Positions 45,623 to 54,440 of a stretch of DNA of 64,000 bases are shown in pieces. The notes under the pieces were generated by a model, which worked only from the letters and a program-made list of their open reading frames with translations, had not been told where the DNA came from and made no database searches. Source of the stretch: Rhizobiaceae bacterium (GTDB lineage Bacteria; Pseudomonadota; Alphaproteobacteria; Rhizobiales; Rhizobiaceae); the NCBI GenBank assembly GCA_023953775.1, contig JAMLJD010000001.1, forward strand, positions 1-64,000. Direction: 5' to 3'. Every line of letters starts with the position of its first letter. Within the stretch, counting starts at the first letter, position 1. The translations under genes were made by a program, and so were the position numbers.

Positions 45623-47245
45623 TCAGGCTTCGGACAACCTCTCGAACAGACGCGCGACTGCCTCGGCGCCGGGATCGTTGTGCCCGAGGATCTTGTCCTC
45701 GGAGATATAGCTCGCGCGGCCGGCTTTCGCCTTGGCGATCGTTGCCGTGTAGTCCGCACCCTCGCGTGCTGCTTTCGCCGCGGCCGCCACGCCCTTTTCG
45801 AGGCTGCCGAGCGCCGGCGCCAGCGCGTCGATCATGGTACGGTCGCCCGGATTGGCGCCGCCGACCTGGCGGATACGTTCGAGCCCCGCCGCCAGGCCCT
45901 CGATCCAGTCGCGCCCGCCCGCCGAGGCATCGCCGGCGGCAGCGAAGAAGATCGCCAGGAGCACCCCGGACGAACCGCCCATCGTCTGTGAAAGTTCCAT
46001 GCCGATGGCGCGGTACAATTGCGTCGTGTCCGCCAGCGGCAGCCGGTCGAGGGCGGATTTCAGCGCGTTGGCGGCGGTCGCGAGCGTCGAGCCCGTATCG
46101 CCGTCGCCGGATTTCGCATCGAGGGCATTGAGATCGGCTTCGGCCGCAATCAGGATATCGCAGCAGCGCTCGATCAGGGCGCGGCGCGCCTCGTTGGCCG
46201 ACGGGATCGCCTGGATCGGCGTCAGCCCGTCCGGCAGCGGGTGGATCTCGATCGCGCCGAAGGGGTCGAGCCCCGGCCAGGCTGTCGGCGCGGCGGGAGC
46301 GAGCAAGGCTCTCTCTGCATCCTTCGTCATCGGCATCAGCGACAGGGAAAATCCCTGCATGTCGAGCGACGTCATCATGGCGGCCGGCCCGACGATCCAT
46401 CGCAACTGATCGGCGATCTCGGACTTGGCCAGTTCCTCGGCGAGGATCGCCATTTCGAGATGCGTCGCACCGCCGAGATTGTTGAGAAGCACCGCGTGAG
46501 GCCCGGGCTTGATGTTGGGCGCCAGTCGGCCGACTACGGTCTCGATGGCGGCGCGCGCGCCACGGAAACTCACCTGCTCCGCACCCGCCTCTCCGTGAAT
46601 GCCGAGACCGAGTTCGGCATGGCCTTCCAGAATTCGGTTCTCTTTTGGCGATCCGGGAATCGTGCAGGTGTCGAGCGACATGCCGATGGATACAACGCCG
46701 TCGATCACCTTCTGCGCGGCTGTTGTTACGGTGTCGAGGTCGTCGCCCGCATCGGCCAGCGCGCCGGCGATCTTGTGGACGAAAAGCGTGCCCGCGACGC
46801 CCCGCGCCTGCGGCAGGTCGGGCAGCGCGACGTCGTCATCGACGACCACCATGTTGACATTCAGCCCGAAGGTGCGGGCCCGTTCGGCAGCGAGGCCGAA
46901 ATTCAGGCGGTCGCCGGTGTAGTTCTTGACGATGAGCAGGCAGCCGGCCTTGCCGGTGACCGTCAGGATCGCGGCCAGCACGGCGTCGACCGAGGGCGAG
47001 GCAAAGACGTCGCCGCACACCGCGGCGGTCAGCATGCCCTGGCCGACGAAGCCGACATGCGCCGGCTCGTGGCCGGAGCCTCCGCCGGACACCAGCGCGA
47101 CCTTGGACTTGTCCCAGTCGGTCCGCACCACGACCTTGATGTGCGGATAGCCGTCGAGGCGCGCGAGCCTGCCGCCGGCTCCGCGCAGGACCCCGTCAAT
47201 GGCTTCGGTAACGACCGCATCCCTGGAATTCACGAATTGGGGCAT
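45623..47245 (-). CDS. Single-chain dihydroxyacetone-type kinase (DhaK-DhaL fusion)
   Basis: The 540-residue protein joins a DhaK domain (VSGGGSGHEPAHVGFVG; substrate-binding histidine 217 in GIHGEAG) to a DhaL nucleotide domain (DAKSGDGDTGSTL, QTMGGSSGVL). It is an ATP-dependent kinase of the Citrobacter type, not the PTS-linked form. It phosphorylates dihydroxyacetone or a related short ketose such as erythrulose. It starts one base after the stop of the second ABC ATPase gene, so it belongs to the importer operon, and the imported compound should yield its substrate. Confidence 0.92.
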   Translation of the reverse strand: MPQFVNSRDAVVTEAIDGVLRGAGGRLARLDGYPHIKVVVRTDWDKSKVALVSGGGSGHEPAHVGFVGQGMLTAAVCGDVFASPSVDAVLAAILTVTGKAGCLLIVKNYTGDRLNFGLAAERARTFGLNVNMVVVDDDVALPDLPQARGVAGTLFVHKIAGALADAGDDLDTVTTAAQKVIDGVVSIGMSLDTCTIPGSPKENRILEGHAELGLGIHGEAGAEQVSFRGARAAIETVVGRLAPNIKPGPHAVLLNNLGGATHLEMAILAEELAKSEIADQLRWIVGPAAMMTSLDMQGFSLSLMPMTKDAERALLAPAAPTAWPGLDPFGAIEIHPLPDGLTPIQAIPSANEARRALIERCCDILIAAEADLNALDAKSGDGDTGSTLATAANALKSALDRLPLADTTQLYRAIGMELSQTMGGSSGVLLAIFFAAAGDASAGGRDWIEGLAAGLERIRQVGGANPGDRTMIDALAPALGSLEKGVAAAAKAAREGADYTATIAKAKAGRASYISEDKILGHNDPGAEAVARLFERLSEA

Positions 47246-47246
47246 C

Positions 47247-48251
47247 TCAGGCTCCTTGGATTATGCGTGTGCCGGCTGCGGCGAAATAAAGTGGATTCTC
47301 GGGTCGCACTGCTACCGTGTCGCCGGTGGCAAGCGGTGTATGGGCGTCCGTCAGCGTCACCAGCGGATGACCGTCCAGCGCGAGATGCAGGCGGGTCTGG
47401 TCGCCGAGATGCTCGACCCGCGTTACCTTGGCTTCGCGCCCCTCGCCGATCCGGATATGCTCCGGCCTGAGGCCCATGAGGTCGGCGCCAGCCGGCGCGC
47501 CGGCGAACAGGCCAGCGGGAAGCGTGTTGATGCGGGGCTGGCCCAGCCGGGTGGCGACATAGAGGCTCGCCGGATTCTCGTAGATCTCCCGCGGCGATCC
47601 GAACTGCACCAGCCTGCCCTTGTCGAGGACGCCGACATGGGTCGCCATCGTCATCGCCTCGATCTGGTCGTGGGTGACATAGAGCAGCGTCGCGCCCAGA
47701 TCCGACTGGATGCGTTTCAGCTCGATCCGCATGTCGGCGCGCAGCTTTGCGTCGAGTGAACTCAGCGGCTCGTCCATGAGAAAGAGTTGCGGCTTGCGGA
47801 CCAGCGCCCGCCCGATCGCCACGCGCTGCATCTCACCGCCTGACAGGGCCGTCGCGCGATTGTCCAGCTTGTGCGCGATCTGCAGAACGCCGGCCACTTC
47901 CGCGATCCGGCGTTCGATATGCTCGGCCGACGCCTTGATCAGCGGCGACCTCAGGGGAAAAGCGAGGTTCTCGCGGACCGTCAGATGCGGATAGAGCGAG
48001 TATTGCTGGAACACCATCGCCACGTTGCGACGCGCGGGCGTGTCGCCGAGCACGCTGCGCCCCGCAATGGCGACGTCGCCGGAATCTGGCCTTTCCAATC
48101 CGGCGATCATCCGCAGCGTTGTTGTTTTTCCCGCCCCGGTCGGGCCCAGGAGCACGACGAACGCTCCGTCCGGTATGGTCATCGAGACGCCATCGACGGC
48201 CTTCGCGTCGCCGAAGGATTTCGAGACCGAATTGAGCACAACCTCAGCCAT
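47247..48251 (-). CDS. ABC transporter ATP-binding protein (second of a pair, UgpC/GlpT-like)
   Basis: The 334-residue ATPase is of the UgpC/MalK type, with GPTGAGKTT as Walker [16 protein letters not shown] as signature, LFLMDEPLSSLD as Walker B and a TOBE-like C-terminus with LRPEHIRIGEG. A second different ATPase is encoded just upstream, so the importer has two distinct nucleotide-binding subunits, like the rhizobial glycerol transporter GlpSTPQV. The ATG overlaps the upstream gene by eight bases. Confidence 0.92.
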   Translation of the reverse strand: MAEVVLNSVSKSFGDAKAVDGVSMTIPDGAFVVLLGPTGAGKTTTLRMIAGLERPDSGDVAIAGRSVLGDTPARRNVAMVFQQYSLYPHLTVRENLAFPLRSPLIKASAEHIERRIAEVAGVLQIAHKLDNRATALSGGEMQRVAIGRALVRKPQLFLMDEPLSSLDAKLRADMRIELKRIQSDLGATLLYVTHDQIEAMTMATHVGVLDKGRLVQFGSPREIYENPASLYVATRLGQPRINTLPAGLFAGAPAGADLMGLRPEHIRIGEGREAKVTRVEHLGDQTRLHLALDGHPLVTLTDAHTPLATGDTVAVRPENPLYFAAAGTRIIQGA

Positions 48252-49359
48252 GCGCGTTCTGCTCCCTCTCGGCCCGGCGCGCGGCGCGATCGACCGCAAG
48301 TGCGTGCCCGGAACCGGCATCGAACAGCGACAGCGTCGCGGTATTGAACGACAACGCCATCGTCTCCCCGACACGCGCCGCCTGGGAGGACGGGACGCGC
48401 GCCTTGATCGTGCCATTCGCGGTTTCTACGGTGATGATCTGCGTCGTGCCGAGATATTCGGTCGCAACGACGCGGCCGCGGTACGCGCCGTCATCCGACA
48501 GCGCCACATGCTCCGGACGCACCCCGAGCACGAGCTTGCGGCCACTGACACCCTCGGCGATGCGGGGTATCGGAACCTTGTGGCCTGAAAGCCGGACACT
48601 GTCCGCGCCGGGTTCCAGCGTCGCGTCGAAATGCACGAAGTTCATCGGCGGCGACCCGATGAACCCGGCAACGAACATCGTGGCAGGCCGATCGTAGATT
48701 TCCTGTGGCGTTCCCCATTGTTCGACCACGCCGTGGTTCATCACCACGATCTTGTCGCCCATTTGCATGGCCTCGAGCTGATCGTGGGTGACGTAGACGG
48801 TCGTTGCGCCCATGCGGTCGTGCAGCGCCCGCAATTCCTCCGCCATATGCTCGCGGAACTCCGCGTCGAGCGCACCGAGCGGTTCGTCCATCAGGAACGC
48901 CTTGGGCTCGCGAACGATGGCGCGCCCGAGCGCAACGCGCTGCCTGTCCCCGCTCGAAAGACCGCCGACCGACCGGTCGAGAATGTCCTCGATCTTGAGG
49001 ATCTTCGCGACCTCGGCCACCCGCCGGCGCACGTCGGCCCGGCCCATGCCCTGGCTCACCAGCGGATAGGAGATGTTGCGACGCACGTTCAAGTGCGGAT
49101 AGAGCGCGAACATCTGGAAGACGAAGGCGATGTCGCGTGCGCTTGCCCGCGATTGCGCGACATCCTTGCCGTCGAGAAGGATCTGGCCCGATGTCGGCAG
49201 TTCGAGGCCGGCGATCATCCGCAGCGTCGTGGTCTTGCCGCAGCCGGAGGGCCCGAGCAGCATGAAGAACTCGCCGTCGCCGACGGTGAAGGTGGAGTCC
49301 TGCACGGCGACGAAAGAGCCGAATTCCTTGCGCAGATTGCGGATGACGATCTCGGCCAC
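48244..49359 (-). CDS. ABC transporter ATP-binding protein (first of a pair, UgpC/GlpS-like)
   Basis: The 371-residue ATPase has Walker A GPSGCGKTT, signature LSSGDRQRVALGRAI (serine in place of the usual first glycine), Walker B AFLMDEPLGALD and a TOBE-like domain with GVRPEHVAL. It probably forms a heterodimer with the next-encoded ATPase. The start is GTG at 49359, three bases after the small membrane protein gene. Confidence 0.92.
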   Translation of the reverse strand: MAEIVIRNLRKEFGSFVAVQDSTFTVGDGEFFMLLGPSGCGKTTTLRMIAGLELPTSGQILLDGKDVAQSRASARDIAFVFQMFALYPHLNVRRNISYPLVSQGMGRADVRRRVAEVAKILKIEDILDRSVGGLSSGDRQRVALGRAIVREPKAFLMDEPLGALDAEFREHMAEELRALHDRMGATTVYVTHDQLEAMQMGDKIVVMNHGVVEQWGTPQEIYDRPATMFVAGFIGSPPMNFVHFDATLEPGADSVRLSGHKVPIPRIAEGVSGRKLVLGVRPEHVALSDDGAYRGRVVATEYLGTTQIITVETANGTIKARVPSSQAARVGETMALSFNTATLSLFDAGSGHALAVDRAARRAEREQNAHG

Positions 49360-49362
49360 GAT

Positions 49363-49551
49363 CTACTCCGGGAAATGGCTGACGATGATGAACATCACCG
49401 TTCCGGCAAGGGTGACGGCAAAGGACCAGCTGTAGATCCAGAGCATGAAGGGCTGCATGAGCATGAAGACGCCGAGCGCGATCAGGATCGTGGCCACCAT
49501 CTCCCAGGGGCCGCGGCGCAGATGCAGCAATCCGTCGACGAAACGCATCAT
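49363..49551 (-). CDS. Small two-helix membrane protein of the importer operon
   Basis: A 62-residue open frame starts at the ATG at 49551, overlapping the permease stop by four bases, and ends three bases before the ATPase GTG. The protein has two hydrophobic segments (VATILIALGVFMLMQPFML and FAVTLAGTVMFIIV) after a charged start MMRFVDGLLHLRRG. A small membrane protein sits at the same place in rhizobial glycerol importer operons (GlpU, DUF2160), but this one is shorter and I cannot confirm homology. It may stabilise or tune the permease. Tight packing between coupled genes supports it as real. Confidence 0.72.
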   Translation of the reverse strand: MMRFVDGLLHLRRGPWEMVATILIALGVFMLMQPFMLWIYSWSFAVTLAGTVMFIIVSHFPE

Positions 49552-50486
49552 TTGCGGACGGCTCCGAAGGTGATCCCGCGCAGAAGGTGCTTGCGCAGAA
49601 GGATGGTGAAGACCATCACCGGCACGAGGAACAGCGTCGCGCCCGCGGCCACGGCCGGCCAGTCCTTGCCGACGCCGATGATCGTCGGGATAAAGGGCGG
49701 CGCGGTCTGCGCGGTGCCCGAGGTAAGGAGCACGGCGAACGCGTACTCGTTCCAGGCGAAGATCAGGCAGAAGATGGCGGTCGACGCGATACCCGTCGTC
49801 GCCTGCGGCAGCACGACCTTGTAGAACGCCTGGAAGCGTGTGTAGCCGTCGATCAGCGCCGCTTCCTCGTACTCGACAGGGATCTCGTCGATGAAACCCT
49901 TGAGCAGCCACACCGACAGAGACAGGTTGACCGCGGTGTAGAGCAGGATCATGCCGAGATGCGTGTCGGAGAGGCCGAGTTGCCGGAACATCAGGAAGAT
50001 CGGGATCGCCACCGCAATCGGCGGCATCATGCGCGTCGACAGGATGAAGAACATCAGGTCGTCCTTCAGCGGCACCTTGAAGCGCGAGAAGGCATAGGCG
50101 GCAAGCGTTCCGAGGAAGACCGACAGGAACGTCGATCCGAATCCGATGACCACCGAATTGAGGAAGCGTTCGCCGTACCGGCTGGGCCCGGAAATGACCA
50201 TGTCGTATTGCCGCACGATGCGGTCGTACCAGGTCTCGGGCGGCCCGATCTCCTCGAGCGCCTCTGGCGACATGCGGGTCCGGGTCGTGAACAGGTTCAC
50301 ATAGCCTTCGAGCGTCGGCTCGAACACCACCTTGGGAGGATAGGCGATCGCATCGGACGGAGACTTGAAGCCTGTGGCGATGATCCAGATCAGCGGCAGG
50401 ATGGTCAGCAGCGCATAGCCCACGACCAGCACGCCGGCGATCCACTTCTGCGCCAGGGTCGGTTCGGTGATCGAGTAGCCGCTCAT
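49548..50486 (-). CDS. Carbohydrate ABC transporter permease (MalG/GlpQ-like)
   Basis: The 312-residue permease has six helices and an EAA loop (EYEEAALIDGYTRFQAFYKVVLP). A periplasmic insertion of about 45 residues after the first helix (SPEALEEIGPPETWYDR region) is longer than in MalG. The ATG at 50486 overlaps the upstream permease stop by four bases. Confidence 0.92.
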   Translation of the reverse strand: MSGYSITEPTLAQKWIAGVLVVGYALLTILPLIWIIATGFKSPSDAIAYPPKVVFEPTLEGYVNLFTTRTRMSPEALEEIGPPETWYDRIVRQYDMVISGPSRYGERFLNSVVIGFGSTFLSVFLGTLAAYAFSRFKVPLKDDLMFFILSTRMMPPIAVAIPIFLMFRQLGLSDTHLGMILLYTAVNLSLSVWLLKGFIDEIPVEYEEAALIDGYTRFQAFYKVVLPQATTGIASTAIFCLIFAWNEYAFAVLLTSGTAQTAPPFIPTIIGVGKDWPAVAAGATLFLVPVMVFTILLRKHLLRGITFGAVRK

Positions 50487-51430
50487 CGCTGCTTCACCTT
50501 GTTCAGGGCCTTCACATAGATCGAGGCGAGACCGAAGACGGTCACGAAGAGGATGACCGCATAGGCGCTGGCGAAGCCCGTGCGCCACTTCTCGAACGCC
50601 TCGCGCTTGAGGTTGATCGAGGTGAGTTCGGTGACGTTGCCGGGGCCGCCGCCGGTGAGCTGGACCACGAGGTCGAACATCTTGAAGTTCTCGATGCCCC
50701 GGAACAGGATCGCCAGCATCAGGAAGGGCAGCGCCATGGGAATGGTGATGGTCCAGAACTGGCGCCAGCTGCTTGCGCGATCGCATTCCGCCGCCTCGTA
50801 GATCGAATCCGGGATCGACCGCAGGCCCGCGAGGCAGATCAGCATAACGAAAGGCGTCCACATCCAGGTGTCGACGATGACGATTGCCCAGGGCGCCAGG
50901 TTCACGTCGCCGATCATCGAGAAGGATGACGGGTCCGTGCCGGACAGAAAGGCGATCACGTAGTTGAAGAGGCCGATCTGCGGCTGGTAGAGGAACGTCC
51001 AGAAATTGCCCACCACCGCCGGGCTGAGCATCATCGGCAGGACGATGATGGTGGTCCACAGATCGTTGCCCTTGAATTTCTTGTTGATCAGATAGGCCAG
51101 CGCGAAGCCGATCAGGACCTGCAGGACGAGAGTCCAGATGAGGAAGTGCGCGGTCGCCTGCATCGAGTTCCAGATGTCGGAATCGGTCAGGATACGCTCG
51201 TAGTTTCTGAGCCCTACCCACTGGAGATCGGCATTGGTCCGGTTGGCCCGGTAGTTGGTCAGGCTGAGCCGGATCGTCCAGATCAGCGGGAAGATGTTGA
51301 TCGCGAGCAGAAGGAATATCGTCGGGCCGATGAACACCCAGGCCAGCGCCCGGTCGGAGAGGCTGCCCATGCGGCGGGCAAGGCCCGGCCGGGCCACCGC
51401 CGGGGTACGGCTGGAGGTTTCATCGCTCAT
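50483..51430 (-). CDS. Carbohydrate ABC transporter permease (MalF/GlpP-like)
   Basis: The 315-residue permease begins with a cytoplasmic tail (MSDETSSRTPAVARPGLARR) before the first helix at WVFIGPTIFLLLAINIFPL, and has the EAA loop IYEAAECDRASSWRQFWTITIP. It follows the binding-protein gene after an 80-base gap with a stem-loop. It pairs with the MalG-like permease. Confidence 0.92.
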   Translation of the reverse strand: MSDETSSRTPAVARPGLARRMGSLSDRALAWVFIGPTIFLLLAINIFPLIWTIRLSLTNYRANRTNADLQWVGLRNYERILTDSDIWNSMQATAHFLIWTLVLQVLIGFALAYLINKKFKGNDLWTTIIVLPMMLSPAVVGNFWTFLYQPQIGLFNYVIAFLSGTDPSSFSMIGDVNLAPWAIVIVDTWMWTPFVMLICLAGLRSIPDSIYEAAECDRASSWRQFWTITIPMALPFLMLAILFRGIENFKMFDLVVQLTGGGPGNVTELTSINLKREAFEKWRTGFASAYAVILFVTVFGLASIYVKALNKVKQR

Positions 51431-51469
51431 GATGTGATGTCCGGTAAATATGTATTTCGGAACCCTCCC

Positions 51470-51493
51470 CGGGCAGGCCTGAAGACCTGCCCG
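51470..51493 (-). other. Stem-loop between binding-protein and permease genes
   Basis: CGGGCAGG and its complement form an eight-base perfect stem with an eight-base loop, 16 bases after the binding-protein stop. No T-run follows. This fits a 3'-protecting or partly terminating element giving more binding protein than permease. Confidence 0.6.
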
Positions 51494-51509
51494 AAGAAGC
51501 GTAGGCCGG

Positions 51510-52832
51510 CTAGAGCTTGCCGTCATCCTCGAAGGTCTCGGTCCAGTCCGAAACGAGACCATCCAGCGCTTCCTGCGCCGTGCCGTTGCCGGCGACGACA
51601 TAGTCGTGGAACCGGCGCTGGGTGTCCTGGAGAAGCGTCGCATAGCTCGGCTCGGCCCAGAAGTCCTTCACGATCGCCATGGAATCGAGGAAGGTCTGCG
51701 CATAGGGCTGACTTGCCGGGAAGCTCGGATCGAGCGTCACCGCCTTCAGGCACGAGAAGCCGCCCATCTCCCACCACTTCGCCTGCACTTCGGGCTGCGC
51801 GAACCATTTGATGTATTCGAGCGCGGCATCCTGCTTCGACGAATAGGAGACCACCGAGATGCCCTGACCGCCCAACTGGGCGAACTGGTCGCCGTCGGGG
51901 CCGGCAGGATTGGCGAAGTAGCCGGTCTTGCCGCCGCCGACATTCGCGTCGCTCTCGAACCCCGGCCAGGTGAAGGCGAAGTTCATCTGCAGCGCCACCT
52001 GCCCCGACTTGAACGCGTCGATACCCTCGGACATGTAGCCGTTGGACGACCCTGGCGGCGTGCAGCAGTCGTAGAGCGCCTTGTAGTATTCGAGGCCGGC
52101 CACCGCGCCCGGCGAATTGACGTAGCCGTCCATGTCGTAGGGCTTGTCGGGGTTCTCGTATTTGAAGCCGAAGCTGTAGAGGACATCCATGGCGCCCATG
52201 GTGATGCCTTCCGAGCCGCGCTCGGTGTAGATCGACGCGCCGTAGACGGTCTTGCCGTCGATCTCGCGGTTCTGGAAGAACTCGGCGATGTCCTTCAGCT
52301 CCGCGAACGTCTTCGGCGCGGCGAGGTCACGGCCGTACTTCTCCTTGAATTCGGCCTGCAGTTCGGGCCGCTCGAACCAGTCCTTGCGATAGGTCCAGCC
52401 GACAACGTCGCCGAATGCCGGCAGCGCCCAGTAATTCGGCGTGTTCTTTGGCCATTCCGAATAGCCGACGACCGTCGCATCGATGAAATCGTCCATCTTG
52501 ATGCCCTCGGCATCGAAGAAGTCGTTCAGCTTGACGTAGTGGCCGTTCTCGGCCGACCCGCCGATCCACTGGCTGTCGCCGATCATCAGATCGCAGAGCT
52601 GGCCGCCCGAATTCAGCTCGTTGAGCATCCGGTCGGCGAAGTTCGGCCACGGCACGAACTCGAATTTCATGGTGTGGCCGCTCTTCGCCTCGAATTCCTT
52701 CGACAGTTCGACGAGAGCGTTCGCCGGATCCCACGCCGCCCAGCAAAGGGTGAGATCTTCTGCCTTGGCGGAACCGGAAAAGCCTGCGGCAAGCGCGGCC
52801 GCGGCAACGGATACCATTCCGATGGATTTCAT
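51510..52832 (-). CDS. Extracellular polyol/sugar-binding protein of ABC importer
   Basis: The 440-residue protein has a signal peptide ending GSAKAE and a CUT1-type solute-binding fold (LTLCWAAWDPANALVELSKEF, FEFVPWPNFADRMLNEL). It heads the importer operon under LacI control. I chose the ATG at 52832 with GGGAGGAAG upstream, over a start five codons earlier. Context with two ATPases and a DHA-type kinase suggests a polyol, triose or tetrose, but the ligand is not determined. Confidence 0.92.
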   Translation of the reverse strand: MKSIGMVSVAAAALAAGFSGSAKAEDLTLCWAAWDPANALVELSKEFEAKSGHTMKFEFVPWPNFADRMLNELNSGGQLCDLMIGDSQWIGGSAENGHYVKLNDFFDAEGIKMDDFIDATVVGYSEWPKNTPNYWALPAFGDVVGWTYRKDWFERPELQAEFKEKYGRDLAAPKTFAELKDIAEFFQNREIDGKTVYGASIYTERGSEGITMGAMDVLYSFGFKYENPDKPYDMDGYVNSPGAVAGLEYYKALYDCCTPPGSSNGYMSEGIDAFKSGQVALQMNFAFTWPGFESDANVGGGKTGYFANPAGPDGDQFAQLGGQGISVVSYSSKQDAALEYIKWFAQPEVQAKWWEMGGFSCLKAVTLDPSFPASQPYAQTFLDSMAIVKDFWAEPSYATLLQDTQRRFHDYVVAGNGTAQEALDGLVSDWTETFEDDGKL

Positions 52833-52885
52833 CGTGCTTCCTCCCAAAATCGGTAAGCGAGATCGTTTACCCGACCAGGACCTAA

Positions 52886-52903
52886 ATGAGGTACGTACCT
52901 CAT
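52886..52903. promoter_or_regulatory. LacI-family operator
   Basis: ATGAGGTACGTACCTCAT is a perfect 18-base palindrome with the central CG expected for LacI proteins. It is 54 bases upstream of the binding-protein ATG and just past the end of the LacI gene. A second, imperfect copy lies upstream of the LacI gene itself, which supports it. Confidence 0.85.
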
Positions 52904-52951
52904 GTCAATCATGTTTCGTTTCATCCACCGGCCGCGGCGTGCGCACAGGCC

Positions 52952-53980
52952 TCAGTAGAGGTTTTCGCGGATCACGATGTCGATGCGGATATGTTCCTGC
53001 GCCGACAGGATATCGATGCCGTCGGTCTTTGCGCGCAGCACCCGCAATGCACTGCGCGCGATGTGGCCGACATTCTGGTTGATTACCGCATCGAGCGTTC
53101 CGTCCTCGAGCGCACGCCGCGTATTGCGGGTCAGCTCATGCGCGATCACGACGAGGCCCTGCCCTCTCGAATGCTCTTTCAGAAGATCGACCAGCACGCC
53201 GTTTCCCGTGCCGACGGAATAGACGCCGGCAATATCTTCTCGGTTGTCGAGAACGGCCGAAACGACCCGCCTGATCGTGTCGGGATCGTCATGTCCCTCC
53301 AGTGACGGCAACACCTGGATCGTCGGGAACTGGTCCGACATCACCTGGTCGAAGCCGAGCCGGCGCTCCGCATTGGCCCGCGCCTGCATCGAACTGGCCA
53401 GAACCAGCACAGAGCCTTGATTTTCCCCGAGAAAACGCCCCATCAGAACGCCGGCGGTGCGGCCCGCCGCGACGTTGTCGACGCCGACGAAATGGTCTCT
53501 TCCGGTATTCGGAAGGTCGGAAACCAGGGCGACCACCGCGACGCCATTCTCCTTGAGATGCGCGATCTCGTCACGCACATGCGGCGTCTCCGGCGCGAAG
53601 ATCGCTATCCCGTCAACATCCTGGGCACCCAGCCGCCGAAGGGTCTTCACGAGGAAATGCGGGTCGTTGGGGGGCACCGTCGCGACGGTCAGCTCCGTCC
53701 GGTCGACGATCGGACTGGCGGCCGCTTCGGTCACGGCCGCTTTCAGCAGCGTCACGAATTCGCCCGGCGCCTCGGGCATCACGAAGGCGAACCTGTAGCG
53801 GCGTTGCCGGGCAAGGTTGGCCGCTGTGACGTCGCGCACATAGCCGATCTGCTCGATCGCCGCGTTGACGCGCCGGATCGTCTGCTCGCGAACGCCTGGC
53901 CGGGAGTTGAGCACCCGGTCGATGGTTGCAAGACTCACACCGGCCGCTTTCGCTAGGTCATTGACGGTCGGGCGCGACAT
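52952..53980 (-). CDS. LacI family transcriptional regulator
   Basis: The 342-residue protein has the LacI helix-turn-helix and hinge (NDLAKAAGVSLATIDRVLNSRPGV) and a periplasmic-binding-protein-like core with the VGVDNVAAGRTAGVLMG segment common in sugar-responsive members. It probably represses the importer/kinase operon and its own gene through the palindromes at 52886 and 54013. The effector is likely the imported sugar or polyol or its phosphate. GGAAGGA lies before the ATG. Confidence 0.93.
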   Translation of the reverse strand: MSRPTVNDLAKAAGVSLATIDRVLNSRPGVREQTIRRVNAAIEQIGYVRDVTAANLARQRRYRFAFVMPEAPGEFVTLLKAAVTEAAASPIVDRTELTVATVPPNDPHFLVKTLRRLGAQDVDGIAIFAPETPHVRDEIAHLKENGVAVVALVSDLPNTGRDHFVGVDNVAAGRTAGVLMGRFLGENQGSVLVLASSMQARANAERRLGFDQVMSDQFPTIQVLPSLEGHDDPDTIRRVVSAVLDNREDIAGVYSVGTGNGVLVDLLKEHSRGQGLVVIAHELTRNTRRALEDGTLDAVINQNVGHIARSALRVLRAKTDGIDILSAQEHIRIDIVIRENLY

Positions 53981-54012
53981 TCCTTCCTCCTGCCCCCAAA
54001 TAGGGTCGGTTC

Positions 54013-54030
54013 GTGAGGTACGTCAATCAC
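54013..54030. promoter_or_regulatory. Imperfect LacI operator upstream of the LacI gene
   Basis: GTGAGGTACGTCAATCAC shares TGAGGTACGT with the perfect palindrome at 52886 and keeps TCA in the second arm. It is 33 bases upstream of the LacI ATG and is probably its autoregulatory site. Confidence 0.65.
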
Positions 54031-54440
54031 ATTTCGGTCAAGCGGCAAGCGAACGCGAGCCGCCGCCGAGTTTTCCTCCACCTGGAGTTGGAGCCTGGCG
54101 TGGATTCAAGTACGGGCGTGATGACGTGGAAGCGAGCTGCGGCGTTGTGGCTATGGCAAACCCGCACGAATACGGGGCTAACGCTGCCGTCACGGCCCCA
54201 TCGGTTGCCCACCGGCGCTATGCGACGTGACATAGATTGCCCGGCCCCGATCGCCGGCTCATGAACGTCCGCTGGCGGGTCGAAACCCATTGTCAGTCGA
54301 ATGGGCGCTTTTCCGAAGCCGGCCGGCAATGAGAATATTGGTGAGGTGAACGCGAACCTGGACAACGCCGCGACGGCGGCCCGTGGTTTCGCGCGCCTAC
54401 GGAGCCAGCGAAAGAAGCGAGCTTGGCGTGGAGTGACGAT
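54031..54440. other. Intergenic stretch with no convincing gene
   Basis: Between the LacI promoter and the tRNA there are 410 bases. Short open frames exist in several phases, but none has a ribosome site, a recognisable domain or coding-type composition. I see no repeat of the tRNA end that would mark an integrated element. Confidence 0.55.

Noticed and set aside
45571-47245. LuxR gene as part of the dihydroxyacetone-kinase operon
   Set aside because: It follows the kinase gene closely, but the direct repeats after it and the Dpp operon downstream make it more likely the regulator of the latter; readthrough remains possible.
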